Source: Geomonas subterranea
GTDB lineage: Bacteria; Desulfobacterota; Desulfuromonadia; Geobacterales; Geobacteraceae
Length of the DNA stretch: 64,000 nt
Reading direction: 5' to 3'
Assembly (NCBI RefSeq): GCF_019063845.1
Contig: NZ_CP077683.1
Span: 806,001-870,000, forward strand
This document shows, in pieces, positions 1 through 7,933 of the stretch. A model generated the notes under the pieces. It saw only the letters and a program-made list of their open reading frames with translations, had not been told where the DNA came from and ran no database searches. Both the position numbers and the translations under genes were made by a program. Positions within the stretch are counted from its first letter, which is position 1. Each line of letters begins with the position of its first letter.

Positions 1-738
1 GGCGCGGATCACGGTCCGTTCCAGGTCGACCGCAGCCTGGTCGCGACGGGCGCGGGCCAGCGCCACCTCGGGGTTCGTCTCCACCGTCGTACCGGCGATG
101 AGGACGGCGTTGGCCTCGCGGGCGCTGAGAGCCGTGCTGCGGTTGGCGCTTGCTTGGGCGATGGCGGCGCGGGTCCCGTCAAGGTTGGCCTTCGCCGCGG
201 CAAAGGCGTTCTGGGCGCGCGTCAATTCGTCCCCCGATACCGACCCCGATGCCGAAAGGGTCTCGCGCCGCTTCAGGTCGATGCGGGCCCGCTCGAAATC
301 GGCCTGGGCGGAGCGAAGCTGGGCGTCGGCGCGGCTTTCATCGGCGTCGCGCGCGGTGATCTGGGCGTTGAGACTGCCATCGTTGGCCAGGTACCCCTTG
401 ACACGGCGCACCGCCCGGCCGAGGTCGGCCTCCGCCTGGGCCAGGGCGAGCCTCGCGTCGGTCTGGTCTATCCGCACCAGGACGTCCCCCTTCTTGACCG
501 CCTGGGTATCGGTTACCAGCACCTCGGCGATGGTCCCACCCACCGACGGGGTCACCTGTGCGACCTCGACCGCCGTGTAGGCGTTGTCGGTGGAGACGAA
601 GTTCGAGCCGTACAAAACGCCGTAAGCCGTGGCGCTTGCGCCAGAGACAACGACGACTGCGGCGAGGGCGAGCAGCAGTTTCTTGCGGCGGTTGGTTTTG
701 GTCACATCGGTAGGAATCGATTTGGTCGTGTCAGGCAT
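1..738 (-). CDS. HlyD/EmrA-type membrane-fusion protein of an efflux pump (C-terminus outside window)
   Basis: The visible 246 codons encode the N-terminal part of a periplasmic adaptor. A short cytoplasmic basic stretch (about residues 15-20) precedes one membrane anchor (about 20-40). A half lipoyl/barrel-sandwich motif with V-G-G-T-I and K-K-G-D-V-L-V follows, then a long Ala/Glu/Arg-rich coiled-coil hairpin. In this family the adaptor joins an inner-membrane transporter to an outer-membrane channel. The ATG at 738 has AGGAG about 10 nt upstream; the ATG at 745 is in another frame and stops at once. It starts 17 nt after the outer-membrane factor gene, so the two form one operon, and an inner-membrane transporter is expected beyond the window edge. 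The EmrA type is more likely than the AcrA type because of the N-terminal anchor. Confidence 0.88.
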   Translation of the reverse strand, partial: MPDTTKSIPTDVTKTNRRKKLLLALAAVVVVSGASATAYGVLYGSNFVSTDNAYTAVEVAQVTPSVGGTIAEVLVTDTQAVKKGDVLVRIDQTDARLALAQAEADLGRAVRRVKGYLANDGSLNAQITARDADESRADAQLRSAQADFERARIDLKRRETLSASGSVSGDELTRAQNAFAAAKANLDGTRAAIAQASANRSTALSAREANAVLIAGTTVETNPEVALARARRDQAAVDLERTVIRA

Positions 739-755
739 GGTGCATCCTTCTCCTG

Positions 756-2210
756 TTAGCTGTTTTTGAACTGGTATCCGCCGCCAAGGGCGCGCTGCAA
801 GGTGATGTCCAGAGTCAACGCCCGGGACTTTAGAGCCGTAAGAGAGCGCTGGTTGTTTAACAGGACATCTTCCGCATAAAGAACTTCGATAAAGTTGGCC
901 AGCCCGCCTTCATAGCGGTCGCGCGCCACCCGGTGCGCCTCGGCCGCCTCCCTGACCGCTTCCTCTGCTTTTTCCACTTGTCGTGCCAGGGCCTTGATGC
1001 TGAGCGCGGCGCCGGCCACTTCTTCCAGGGCATGGGTCACCGTAGCGTTGTAATTGGCCACCATCTCGTCATAGGCCGCGCTGGTGGCACGCAGTTCACC
1101 CTGCAGACGTCCGGCGGTGAATAGGGGCAGGGATACCGCCGGTCCGATGCCGCCGATATCCGATCCCGCTTTGGTTAGGTTATTGAGCCCCAGCGATTGC
1201 ACCCCGATGAAGGCGGAGAGGTTGACGTTGGGGTAGAACTCCGCCTTTTTCTGGGCGATGCGGTGCGACTGTGCCTCGGCCAAAAGACGGGCCATGATCA
1301 CGTCCGGGCGCCGCCCCAAGAGGTTGACAGCCAGTTCCGGGGGGAGCCCAAAATGGCCGCCGAGGTCGACCTTGGGACGCTTGATGGACAGGGCCCGGTC
1401 CGGCCCGGCACCGGCCAGGGACGCCAGGCGGTTGCAGGTGAGGCCGATCTGCTCCTCGATGGAGAGAAGTTCCCCTTGTGCTCCGGCCAGCCTGGCCTTG
1501 GCCTCGCTGACGCTCCCCTGGGTCTCCATGCCGTTTTGGAAGCGCTCGTTGAAAAGCTCGACCGTCTTGCTGCGGATCTCGACGGTACGGACGGCGGTAT
1601 CCCGCAGGGCATGGAGCTTTGCCAGGTCCGCGTAGTTGATGGCGATTGCAGCCGCGAGGTTTAGCTGCACCAGCGCCGCTTCGGCTCGGCTCGCTTCACG
1701 TTGGGATGTGGCCGCGGACACTGCCGCACGGTTCTTGCCCCAGAAATCGATCTCCCAGTTCAGGTTGATGGTGCCGATCCCGTAATCCTGCCAGCCGCCC
1801 GGGGTCATGGTACCGGGAGTGAGGTAGTTGTAACTGAGCTTCTGCTCGGCCACCGAGGCATTGGCGCTTACCTGCGGCAAGAGGGTGGAACCTGACACCT
1901 TGAGGTAGGCTTCGGCGCGCCGCATGCGTGCCGCTGCCGCAGCCATGTCCGGTGCATCGCGCAGCGCCTCGTCAATCAGTGTGACCAGTTGCGCATCGCC
2001 GTACGACTGCCACCAGCGTTCCGCCGGCCAATTGGCTGCCGGTGCGGAGAATGAGGCGGCACTCTCGTACTCCGCTGGAGCTTTCATCATTCCTGGTTGG
2101 CCGACGTCGGGCAGCATGGCGCAACCACTGAGGCTAGTGGCGATAGCTAAAGCCGATGCGACGACTATCGACCTCGCCGCCGAAATGGTGGGTGGGGGGG
2201 TAAGGGTCAT
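756..2210 (-). CDS. Outer-membrane efflux lipoprotein, NodT/OprM family
   Basis: This 484-residue protein matches the usual length of RND/EmrAB outer-membrane factors (TolC superfamily). It starts with a lipoprotein signal ending in L-S-G-C, with Cys30 as the lipidation site. Two homologous halves follow, rich in Ala-containing coiled-coil helices and with motifs such as R-R-P-D-V and N-F-I-E-V-L. It should form the trimeric outer-membrane duct for the pump whose adaptor is encoded downstream. It is the first gene of the operon, and its promoter region holds the TetR-type palindrome at 2236-2251. The substrate cannot be read from the sequence. Confidence 0.92.
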   Translation of the reverse strand: MTLTPPPTISAARSIVVASALAIATSLSGCAMLPDVGQPGMMKAPAEYESAASFSAPAANWPAERWWQSYGDAQLVTLIDEALRDAPDMAAAAARMRRAEAYLKVSGSTLLPQVSANASVAEQKLSYNYLTPGTMTPGGWQDYGIGTINLNWEIDFWGKNRAAVSAATSQREASRAEAALVQLNLAAAIAINYADLAKLHALRDTAVRTVEIRSKTVELFNERFQNGMETQGSVSEAKARLAGAQGELLSIEEQIGLTCNRLASLAGAGPDRALSIKRPKVDLGGHFGLPPELAVNLLGRRPDVIMARLLAEAQSHRIAQKKAEFYPNVNLSAFIGVQSLGLNNLTKAGSDIGGIGPAVSLPLFTAGRLQGELRATSAAYDEMVANYNATVTHALEEVAGAALSIKALARQVEKAEEAVREAAEAHRVARDRYEGGLANFIEVLYAEDVLLNNQRSLTALKSRALTLDITLQRALGGGYQFKNS

Positions 2211-2577
2211 CTAGTGCTCTCCTTTATGCCAAAACTGTACTGTACGGTACATAAAAGATTTGGCGAAGTCAAGCATCAAAAAGTGGTGGGCAGAAGAGAG
2301 TAGAGCTGTGTGTGAGGCGGAATGCCGTAACGCCGAACGGGAGTAGAAGGAGAAGGGATGTGCCGTTGGAAATGCAGTTAAAGAGGGTGCTGATCCCGGG
2401 GCAATGCTATTGAGAGGTGCGACTGGCTGATGCAGGTGAGTGCTGGCGCGACTAACGGCCAGGTCCTGCGGCCAGGTCCTGCGGCCGGGGATGGAGGGGG
2501 AGGGGGAGGGGGCTAGCTTCTGGTGCAAGCAGAGTTCAGGTGTTGGTCACGTTAGGCTGCGTATCCGACTCAGATGG
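2211..2577. other. Gap between efflux operon and tetR
   Basis: About 370 bases without a convincing gene. The right-hand end of the efflux operon promoter, with a 16-bp palindrome at 2236-2251, is the only recognisable element. The rest, including the purine-rich stretch near 2490-2510, shows no ribosome site with a plausible reading frame and no clear terminator. Confidence 0.5.
2236..2251. promoter_or_regulatory. Putative TetR-family operator before the efflux operon
   Basis: TGTACTGTACGGTACA is a near-perfect palindrome (half site TGTAC, 6-bp spacer). It lies 26 nt upstream of the outer-membrane factor start, where a repressor would block transcription. The same 16 bases with one change occur at 3268-3283 before tetR. 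Sharing of the site by the two promoters is seen in the sequence; binding by this TetR is inferred. Confidence 0.7.
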
Positions 2578-3189
2578 TCACGGTTTGGGCGCGTAGGCAG
2601 CCATAAAGACCTCTATGGCACGGGTGGTGGCCTCGGTGATTTCGGCCTCGGTGAGTTCCTCGGTGGAGAGGTGGAAAAGGAATCGGTCGATGAATTCCGA
2701 CTCCAACAGGCTGATCAGGTGGCGGGTTGCGATCTCGGGTGGGGCTTGCCTGAGTTTTCCTGCAGCCATCGATTCTTTCAGGAACTCCGCAACCAGCTTT
2801 TGGCTGCGCATGACACCACGTTCGTATATGACTCGGCCCAGCTCGGAGTGTTTGGCCTGGGCGATCGCCATGTGGCGGCTCGCCTGAATCTCGTGCGAGT
2901 AGAGAAATGACAGTAGTTTCTTTCCGAAGGTCCTGAGAGAATCGGCAATATCGCCCGTTGATTTGTCTATGCAGGCATGAACCGCGTCGAACTCGGCCTG
3001 CGTCGATTGCAGGATCACTTCGGCAAACAGTTCCTCCTTGGAGGGGAAGTAATTGTAGATCGTGGCCTTCGATCCACCGACCCTGGAACAGATCTCGGAC
3101 ATGGAGGTGCGCTCAAATCCCATGGCCCGGAAAGCCTGGGCCGCTTCATTCACGATGGCCTGCCTTTTTTCTTCCGATTTCGTCTTCAT
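2578..3189 (-). CDS. TetR/AcrR-family transcriptional regulator
   Basis: 203 residues, typical TetR length. The N-terminal helix-turn-helix (about residues 20-55) has the family pattern R-T-S-M-S-E-I followed by G-G-S-K-A-T-I-Y-N-Y-F and S-K-E-E-L-F. The C-terminal two thirds is an all-helical ligand-binding and dimerisation domain. I chose the ATG at 3189 because GGAG lies 9 nt upstream; a GTG at 3210 has no comparable site. It probably represses the efflux operon to its left and itself, since the same palindrome lies in both promoter regions. The inducing ligand is unknown. Confidence 0.9.
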   Translation of the reverse strand: MKTKSEEKRQAIVNEAAQAFRAMGFERTSMSEICSRVGGSKATIYNYFPSKEELFAEVILQSTQAEFDAVHACIDKSTGDIADSLRTFGKKLLSFLYSHEIQASRHMAIAQAKHSELGRVIYERGVMRSQKLVAEFLKESMAAGKLRQAPPEIATRHLISLLESEFIDRFLFHLSTEELTEAEITEATTRAIEVFMAAYAPKP

Positions 3190-3267
3190 TGCCAGTACTC
3201 CACGCACCACCAGAATTTTGGGATTGCATTCTACACGACGTTGTTATATTTTGTCCACATGGAAAAC

Positions 3268-3283
3268 TGTACTGTATGGTACA
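3268..3283. promoter_or_regulatory. Second copy of the putative TetR operator
   Basis: TGTACTGTATGGTACA differs by one base from the site at 2236-2251. It sits in the divergent interval between tetR (start 3189) and the MotB-like gene (start 3368), so it could control either or both. A palindrome this long, repeated one kilobase apart beside a TetR gene, supports an operator role. Confidence 0.7.
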
Positions 3284-3367
3284 CTTTTGAACGCCGAATC
3301 TGCCCGCTGCCTGCGACCTGATCCGGCTCTTGCAGCGGGGCAGCATCAGGCATGAAGGAGCAACGTC

Positions 3368-4165
3368 ATGGCCAGGAAAAAGGAACCGGATAAAGAACCC
3401 AATCACGAGCGCTGGCTGGTGTCTTACGGAGACCTGCTCACATTGCTCTTCGCCGTTTTCGTAACCCTCTATGCCATGTCCCAGGCGGACGCAAAGAAAG
3501 CCCAGCAGGTCGCCGACTCCTTCCAGAACGCCCTCGGCATCACGTCTGTTGGCAGCAAACCTGCGGTCATTGACAGCGGCAGTGTCGGTGCCGTACCCGG
3601 TGCGCCGCAGCGGCAGCCGGTCGCAGCACGCCTGCCTGCGTTAGTGGGAGGGAAGCCATTGGCAGGAGAGTTGGAGATCCAGGGCATGAAGAGAATGCTC
3701 GACGCCTACCTCGCCAAGACCGGGTTTTCTGATCGGGTCAAGATCTCCTTGAATCAGAGAGGTCTCGTGGTGAGACTGGAAGACGGTGTCTTTTTCAACT
3801 CCGGCAGCGCCGAGGTCAATACGGAATCTTTGGCTATCGTGGAGGCCATAGCAGGAATTCTGACCCAGCACGCCAACCGATGCCGGGTGGAGGGACACAC
3901 CGACGACAGACCGATCTCAACCGGACGGTTTCCTTCCAACTGGGACCTTTCCACCGCCCGTGCTACTTCCCTCGTCAAACTGCTCACCCGACGCTACGGC
4001 GTCGACCCTAGGGGCATCTCAGCTGCCGGGTACGCCGAATACCAGCCCATAGCGGCCAATTCCACGGCTGAAGGACGGGCTCAGAACCGCCGGGTCGAGA
4101 TCGTCGTGCTGGCGAATGAACCTGTACTGCCTCCGAGCCCTGCCCCCGCGACCGGATCCCCGTAA
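3368..4165 (+). CDS. MotB-like/OmpA-family protein
   Basis: 265 residues. A basic N-terminus is followed by one membrane helix (about residues 18-38) containing the MotB-type Y-G-D-L-L-T-L-L-F motif, where the Asp is the ion-channel residue of stator B subunits. A linker leads to a C-terminal OmpA/MotB peptidoglycan-binding domain with G-H-T-D-D-R-P-I and N-R-R-V-E-I. In flagellar stators the protein pairs with MotA, but no motA lies next to it here. It may work with a distant MotA or as another ion-driven complex. The start has GAAGGAG 9 nt upstream. It is divergent from tetR across a shared palindrome. Confidence 0.85.
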   Translation: MARKKEPDKEPNHERWLVSYGDLLTLLFAVFVTLYAMSQADAKKAQQVADSFQNALGITSVGSKPAVIDSGSVGAVPGAPQRQPVAARLPALVGGKPLAGELEIQGMKRMLDAYLAKTGFSDRVKISLNQRGLVVRLEDGVFFNSGSAEVNTESLAIVEAIAGILTQHANRCRVEGHTDDRPISTGRFPSNWDLSTARATSLVKLLTRRYGVDPRGISAAGYAEYQPIAANSTAEGRAQNRRVEIVVLANEPVLPPSPAPATGSP

Positions 4166-4188
4166 AGCCATTTCTCTCTGCCTCCCAA

Positions 4189-4557
4189 ATGCGCGAGTTC
4201 GCCTATGGCCGGATTACCTGTATCGTGATCGGTATCGTCTTGACGGCGGCCGTAACGGCACTTTTCACGCTTCACGCCGCGTTCGCCCGCTAGGAGTTGG
4301 AACTGCGCCTTCAGACGGTGACCGCGGACGCCATGCTCTGGCTTGCGGCACTGCTTGGTCATGTACGCAACGACAAGGTAGCGAGGGCTTAACGCGCGCG
4401 GCTCGTGGATTTGGCGGGCCTTCAGGCCTTTCTCGACCCGATGGGAGCCGCCTCTCCCGGCTTCAGAAAACGCAAGCGGCACGCGGGGAGCCTTATTGCC
4501 GCTCCGCTCCTTGCTGGCTGTCAGACGTCTCTCCGCGGAGCAACTTCAATATGTGAT
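4189..4557 (+). pseudogene. Decayed small membrane-protein ORF with two in-frame stops
   Basis: Reading from the ATG at 4189, a single frame runs to 4557 with strong GC3 but is broken by TAG at 4291-4293 and TAA at 4384-4386. The first segment (34 codons) has an N-terminal hydrophobic helix; the middle has a second Leu/Ala-rich stretch. I do not recognise a family. The consistent codon bias across both stops suggests a gene that decayed by nonsense mutation, but chance in GC-rich DNA is possible. Confidence 0.3.
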
Positions 4558-4576
4558 TAGCACCGCCGCTGGTAAA

Positions 4577-4607
4577 CAAAAAGGCCCTGATATCTCAGGG
4601 CCTTTTG
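4577..4607 (+). terminator. Rho-independent terminator
   Basis: AAGGCCCTGA, loop TATC, TCAGGGCCTT then TTG. It is a 10-bp perfect stem flanked by A and T tracts, so it could work in both directions. It closes the MotB-like region just before the left end of the integrated element. Confidence 0.8.
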
Positions 4608-4634
4608 TCTAGACTGGTATGTCTGTGTTTAAGC

Positions 4635-4652
4635 TTGGTGGGCGAGACGGGA
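4635..4652. repeat. Left attachment core (attL)
   Basis: TTGGTGGGCGAGACGGGA matches the 3' end of the tRNA-Arg gene (12063-12080) in 17 of 18 positions. This is the copy expected at the far boundary after site-specific insertion into the tRNA gene. Confidence 0.75.
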
Positions 4653-4680
4653 AAACCCACCAACTCGCCAACTCAGTGTA

Positions 4681-4736
4681 ATCGCAAGGGAAGCTCCTGG
4701 ATAGATGGAGCAAAATGTTGGCAGGATGTTGTCAAC
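4681..4736. promoter_or_regulatory. Left arm-type integrase binding region
   Basis: ATCGCAAGGGAAGCTCC (4681-4697) is followed by an imperfect palindrome of the form TTGGCA-N-TGTTGTCAA (about 4718-4735). The mirror arrangement occurs at the right end (12053 back to 12007), in inverted orientation and at a similar distance from the core. Such paired arms are typical of tyrosine recombinase att sites. Confidence 0.6.
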
Positions 4737-5162
4737 AAGATAGCAGACCCGCAGTGAGATAGCAACGGCTGTGTGCTCTGTCACCCGATATGCAACCTCT
4801 CTAAGCCCGTAACGTACAAATATATAGTTCGATATTAAACTATTTGTCAGGGGTTACCGTAGTATTCCCGAAGTCTCCATCCTCTCCCCAGATCTAGTAC
4901 ACGTCACCCAGCACATCGACACCACCCAAAATGGGTAACTCCCCCCCACCCTCTTTCCTTTCGCAGAAGCCAATAGTCTTCACTTCCACACCACTGTCCC
5001 CAAAAAAAATTCCATCTCGGTGGCAGAAAGAGACCGCTGCTATGTACATAGAACAGTGATAGCACCTTTATTCATAAAGTTGCCATTGTCGCGGAAAATC
5101 CGGCGACCAGCGCGTATATAAATTTGTAGAGGAATGAAATTTTAAACACCAGAAAGGACAAC
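4737..5162. other. Leader region of the Rep gene, possible origin
   Basis: About 425 bases without a supported gene. It contains an AT-rich dyad (ATAGTT at 4824-4829 and AACTAT at 4838-4843), a C-rich stretch near 4930-4950, and an AT-rich leader just before the Rep start. A replication origin or the Rep promoter could lie here, but I see no nick-site motif I can name. Confidence 0.3.
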
Positions 5163-6005
5163 GTGCAAGGACAAGTAACGACCGGGATCGACCACTTACA
5201 TTTGACCTTCTCCGAGGCATACAGCCTGGAGAAGATAGTGCAGACCCTCTTCATCGGCATCTCAGCCGATGACTTCCGACCGACGAAGAAGAAAAAACAG
5301 AAGTGGTACCGATCAACTCGACTACTCACGACCACAAACGGCGATGTTCTCGCCGCCTTCCACTCAGACTCCACCTCGACTTTCGGTCGAAGAAACCTGC
5401 TGCAGATCCATGGGCTTGCCTTCAGCCGCAGTTCCTTGAACGCTCTTCGGCCTCTCGACCTGCAGAAACTGATTGACGGTGCTAACGAACTCGACGCGCA
5501 CGTATCGGAGATCGACCTTGTTATAGATGACACGGCAGGCGTCACCCCGGTTGCCCAGATCTACGAGCAGTCTCTACCGCACCGCTACAAGGACTTCATT
5601 CGATCAACCTTCTTGAAGGACTACCGGGGGAAGCCTACAGAGCCGGAGTTCTACGGGGGAACGTCGATTTACTACGGCAGGCATGGTCGCAGCTATTGCA
5701 AAGTCCTCTTCTACCCGAAGCATCTCTGCCCGAATCAGCGGATTTACGAACCGGGGAACCAGCTAAAGTACAACTGGATCAGATATGAACTCAAACTGCG
5801 CGGGACTGCAGCCCTGCGGCAGGGCGCGGAACTGCTTTCTAAAGTCAGTAGTTTAGCGACTTTCGGCTGTAACTCCATGACGATGCAGGAGGCTGTTGTT
5901 GACCTGTTCGGTAAGCACTTTGCCTACGTTATCCCCGGTCCCAGATCCAGCCGCAGGAAGCTACAGCCCTGGTGGTCTGAACTGCTACGACGCGCCACCC
6001 TGTAA
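5163..6005 (+). CDS. Replication initiation factor (Rep_trans/filamentous-phage pII-like)
   Basis: 280 residues with the order of motifs seen in the Rep_trans family (PF02486). An N-terminal I-D-H-L-H-L-T-F strand comes first, then E-I-D-L-V-I-D-D (compare R-L-D-L-A-V-D-D) near residue 120, T-S-I-Y-Y-G-R near 165, and W-I-R-Y-E-L-K-L-R-G near 205. Proteins of this family nick one strand to start rolling-circle replication of filamentous phages and small mobile elements. The GTG at 5163 has AAAGGA upstream. It is the first gene of the left-to-right small-gene run. Family assignment rests on motif resemblance only. Confidence 0.65.
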   Translation: MQGQVTTGIDHLHLTFSEAYSLEKIVQTLFIGISADDFRPTKKKKQKWYRSTRLLTTTNGDVLAAFHSDSTSTFGRRNLLQIHGLAFSRSSLNALRPLDLQKLIDGANELDAHVSEIDLVIDDTAGVTPVAQIYEQSLPHRYKDFIRSTFLKDYRGKPTEPEFYGGTSIYYGRHGRSYCKVLFYPKHLCPNQRIYEPGNQLKYNWIRYELKLRGTAALRQGAELLSKVSSLATFGCNSMTMQEAVVDLFGKHFAYVIPGPRSSRRKLQPWWSELLRRATL

Positions 6006-6092
6006 CTACATACTTGTGTCTGGCCACAGGCCACCACGATTCAACTACTTAGCAGCCATCATCTTGAGGCAGTATCAACAACGGAGAGACCT

Positions 6093-6338
6093 ATGAACCA
6101 AGCAGAAATCTACAACCAGATCCAAACCATCTTTGACCGCAACGAAGCCGACAAGGAGCTTCACGTCGATCAAGTCGAAACCCTGCATGCCACCATCGAA
6201 GCAGTTTACCGCAGATCCCCGGCGATCCTTCTGTCTCACCTCGACAGTATGAAGGCCAAGCACTCCAAAGCGACCCTTGCCCAACTTCGGGACATCGCAA
6301 AGTACCTCCTGGAGATACTGGAGGCCGATCTTGCTTAG
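6093..6338 (+). CDS. Small element protein of unknown function (81 aa)
   Basis: Predicted all-helical acidic protein with no Cys and no membrane segment. The ATG at 6093 has GGAGAG 5 nt upstream. It follows the Rep gene after 87 nt and overlaps the next ORF by 8 nt, which suggests translational coupling. I do not recognise a family. Its place right after Rep would suit an accessory replication or copy-control role, but that is only positional. Confidence 0.6.
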   Translation: MNQAEIYNQIQTIFDRNEADKELHVDQVETLHATIEAVYRRSPAILLSHLDSMKAKHSKATLAQLRDIAKYLLEILEADLA

Positions 6339-6549
6339 TCCTGGGTTGAAGGCCTACATCGACCGCACCGCAGCCGATATACGCAAAGATGATCCCGAAA
6401 CTTTAGCCCACCTGGATGACTTCGAGTTAAAGGCGATGATCCTGGACCAGATCCGGGCACACGCCGAGGCCGAGGCAGACGCCTTGGTCACCATCCATAC
6501 CATGACCGCGATCATTAAGAGTCTCGCCCAACTGGCGCGTCTCTCATAA
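6331..6549 (+). CDS. Small helical element protein (72 aa, TTG start)
   Basis: The start is inferred as TTG at 6331 because GGAGG lies 6 nt upstream and the frame overlaps the end of the preceding gene by 8 nt. The product is helical and acidic, with a central A-H-A-E-A-E-A-D-A stretch. No motif or membrane segment is visible. Coupling to the upstream ORF suggests the two are made together. Function unknown. Confidence 0.5.
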   Translation: MLSPGLKAYIDRTAADIRKDDPETLAHLDDFELKAMILDQIRAHAEAEADALVTIHTMTAIIKSLAQLARLS

Positions 6550-6612
6550 TCCCTCCGCAGCTTCAGCAACTGCGGTTGCCCACCCGTGCGGGGATGCGCC
6601 GGGTTCTCCACA

Positions 6613-6643
6613 GGCGGCAAGGGCCTCATACCCCCTTGCCGCC
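6613..6643. repeat. 11-bp perfect inverted repeat
   Basis: GGCGGCAAGGG and CCCTTGCCGCC flank a 9-nt loop between two small ORFs of the element. No T tract follows. It may be a transcript-processing or attenuation hairpin, or the structured origin that rolling-circle Rep proteins use. Confidence 0.5.
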
Positions 6644-6671
6644 GATCCTACACTAAATCAAAGGATAATCC

Positions 6672-6893
6672 ATGATCCAAACCTATACCAACCAATCCGG
6701 TCACACCTTTACCTCGCTGAACCTCGACCCCATCGAGATCTACACCAATAGCGACATGGAAGGCTTCTATCACGGTAACACCGTCACCGCTCTCAACGGC
6801 GAGCAATTCACCATCCTGGATACTAAGTGTGTCCAGGGGCGAACCTACCGCGTCCTTCTCTTGCCTGTCGCTCAAGAGGCCTCTCATGCCTAA
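6672..6893 (+). CDS. Small element protein of unknown function (73 aa)
   Basis: The ATG at 6672 has AAGGAT 7 nt upstream. The sequence is rich in Thr, Asn and beta-forming residues and lacks membrane segments or Cys clusters (one Cys). The stop at 6891-6893 overlaps the start of the next gene at 6886. A small beta-rich protein beside a Rep_trans gene could be a single-strand DNA-binding protein as in filamentous phages, but no residue pattern proves it. Confidence 0.5.
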   Translation: MIQTYTNQSGHTFTSLNLDPIEIYTNSDMEGFYHGNTVTALNGEQFTILDTKCVQGRTYRVLLLPVAQEASHA

Positions 6894-7071
6894 GCAGCAA
6901 TATATGGTCGGCTGGACTGCCGACCTCATAGACGGCACCACCCGGTGCGGCTCCATCGCTGTGCCGGCAGAAGATCCTCAGAAGGCCTGCTCGATAGTGG
7001 CCGGCATGATCTGCTCCAAAATAGGCCGTGACTGCGAGGATGTTAGCACTGTTGCACTCAGTCCCGCCTGA
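6886..7071 (+). CDS. Small element protein of unknown function (61 aa)
   Basis: It starts with ATG at 6886, inside the last codons of the upstream gene. Its predicted beta-strand/helix pattern (Q-Y-M-V-G-W-T-A-D near the start, then a Cys/Ala-rich helix) is coherent and codon use matches its neighbours. No family recognised. It is followed by a hairpin terminator at 7106-7132, so it closes the first small-gene group. Confidence 0.5.
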   Translation: MPKQQYMVGWTADLIDGTTRCGSIAVPAEDPQKACSIVAGMICSKIGRDCEDVSTVALSPA

Positions 7072-7105
7072 GTCTCAATACACCACCACAGAGAAACAGA
7101 TCCAG

Positions 7106-7132
7106 GAGCCGCCCCACCGGGCGGCTCTTCTT
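7106..7132 (+). terminator. Hairpin terminator inside the element
   Basis: GAGCCGCCC, loop CACC, wait-base C, then GGGCGGCTC followed by TTCTT. A 9-bp GC-rich stem with a short pyrimidine tail ends the 6672-7071 gene pair just before the small gene at 7149. Confidence 0.6.
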
Positions 7133-7148
7133 GTACCAAGGAGACGCC

Positions 7149-7310
7149 TTGCAGCTTCACAAAGCAACCTACGCCTGCCGCATCGACGGCAAGACTATCA
7201 CACGCCGAGTCAGCATCCCGGCCACCAATCCCGCAGTAGCGGAAGCCGTAATCCGCTCCTGGTTGTCCATCCAGGGGCTACAACCACACTTCGTCAGCGT
7301 AGAAGTGTGA
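7149..7310 (+). CDS. Micro-protein of the element (53 aa, TTG start)
   Basis: The TTG at 7149 has AAGGAG 6 nt upstream, a strong ribosome site, and the frame runs to TGA at 7308-7310. The peptide reads as a beta/helix mini-domain (K-A-T-Y-A-C-R-I-D-G-K-T-I at the start, a central Ala-rich helix ending in W-L-S-I-Q-G-L). No family recognised. The ribosome site and spacing after the terminator make it more than a chance ORF. Confidence 0.45.
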   Translation: MQLHKATYACRIDGKTITRRVSIPATNPAVAEAVIRSWLSIQGLQPHFVSVEV

Positions 7311-7398
7311 AAACGACCTCCAAATTCGCCTTCTATGTGGACATTTTGCTCCTCCCTATACCGTAGCTACCCTTAGTTTTGAAAAAGGAAATTTCGCA

Positions 7399-7644
7399 GT
7401 GACAGAACACACGCTCCACCTTCCGCGCTCCCAGCGCCGGAACATCGAAATCCCATACGCAGGCGACGGCACCAAATGCCCCTTCTGCGGTTCCTACGGA
7501 TTTACTCCCGGTACACGTTGCCGGTGCGGTGTCTGGAATCCATCCGAAAGCAGCTACAAGAGGCCCAGGCCGACGAAGCGCTGGAAGACCCCACCGTCTA
7601 CCCTGCCGATCTACAAACCTCAGTTCGACGGCATCACTGGCTGA
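7399..7644 (+). CDS. Small zinc-ribbon protein (81 aa)
   Basis: The GTG at 7399 has AAAGGAA upstream. The centre holds two Cys pairs, C-P-F-C-G and C-R-C-G, separated by about 11 residues, which form a plausible zinc ribbon. The C-terminus is basic and Pro-rich (K-R-P-R-P-T-K-R-W-K). A DNA- or RNA-binding accessory role in the element is a reasonable guess from the ribbon and charge, nothing more. It is the last member of the rightward small-gene run. Confidence 0.5.
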   Translation: MTEHTLHLPRSQRRNIEIPYAGDGTKCPFCGSYGFTPGTRCRCGVWNPSESSYKRPRPTKRWKTPPSTLPIYKPQFDGITG

Positions 7645-7933
7645 GATGTGCAGCAAGACCACGACACAGAAGCCGCCCCTGGATAGAACAAGAGCATCCC
7701 ACAAAAAAAAGTTTCAACTGCAGGCGCGTCCTGGGTCGAAAGCGCAGTTATGCTAGGTCTATGGGAACCCTTCCAGCATAGGCAAAAGAGATTGCAGGAA
7801 CACAAAAAGTGGTTTAGATTGTTGCTCGTTTCTAACCTGAGGCTGGAGAGGATCTAACCCGATGCCTTATGGCTTTGAGACCTCCAGTCGTTCCTATGTC
7901 CGACACCTCTTCACAATGTACGGAGGATGCAAG

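Noticed and set aside
2211..2528. 105-codon minus-strand ORF upstream of the efflux gene
   Set aside because: Low-complexity Ser/His-rich translation through the operator region; no ribosome site.
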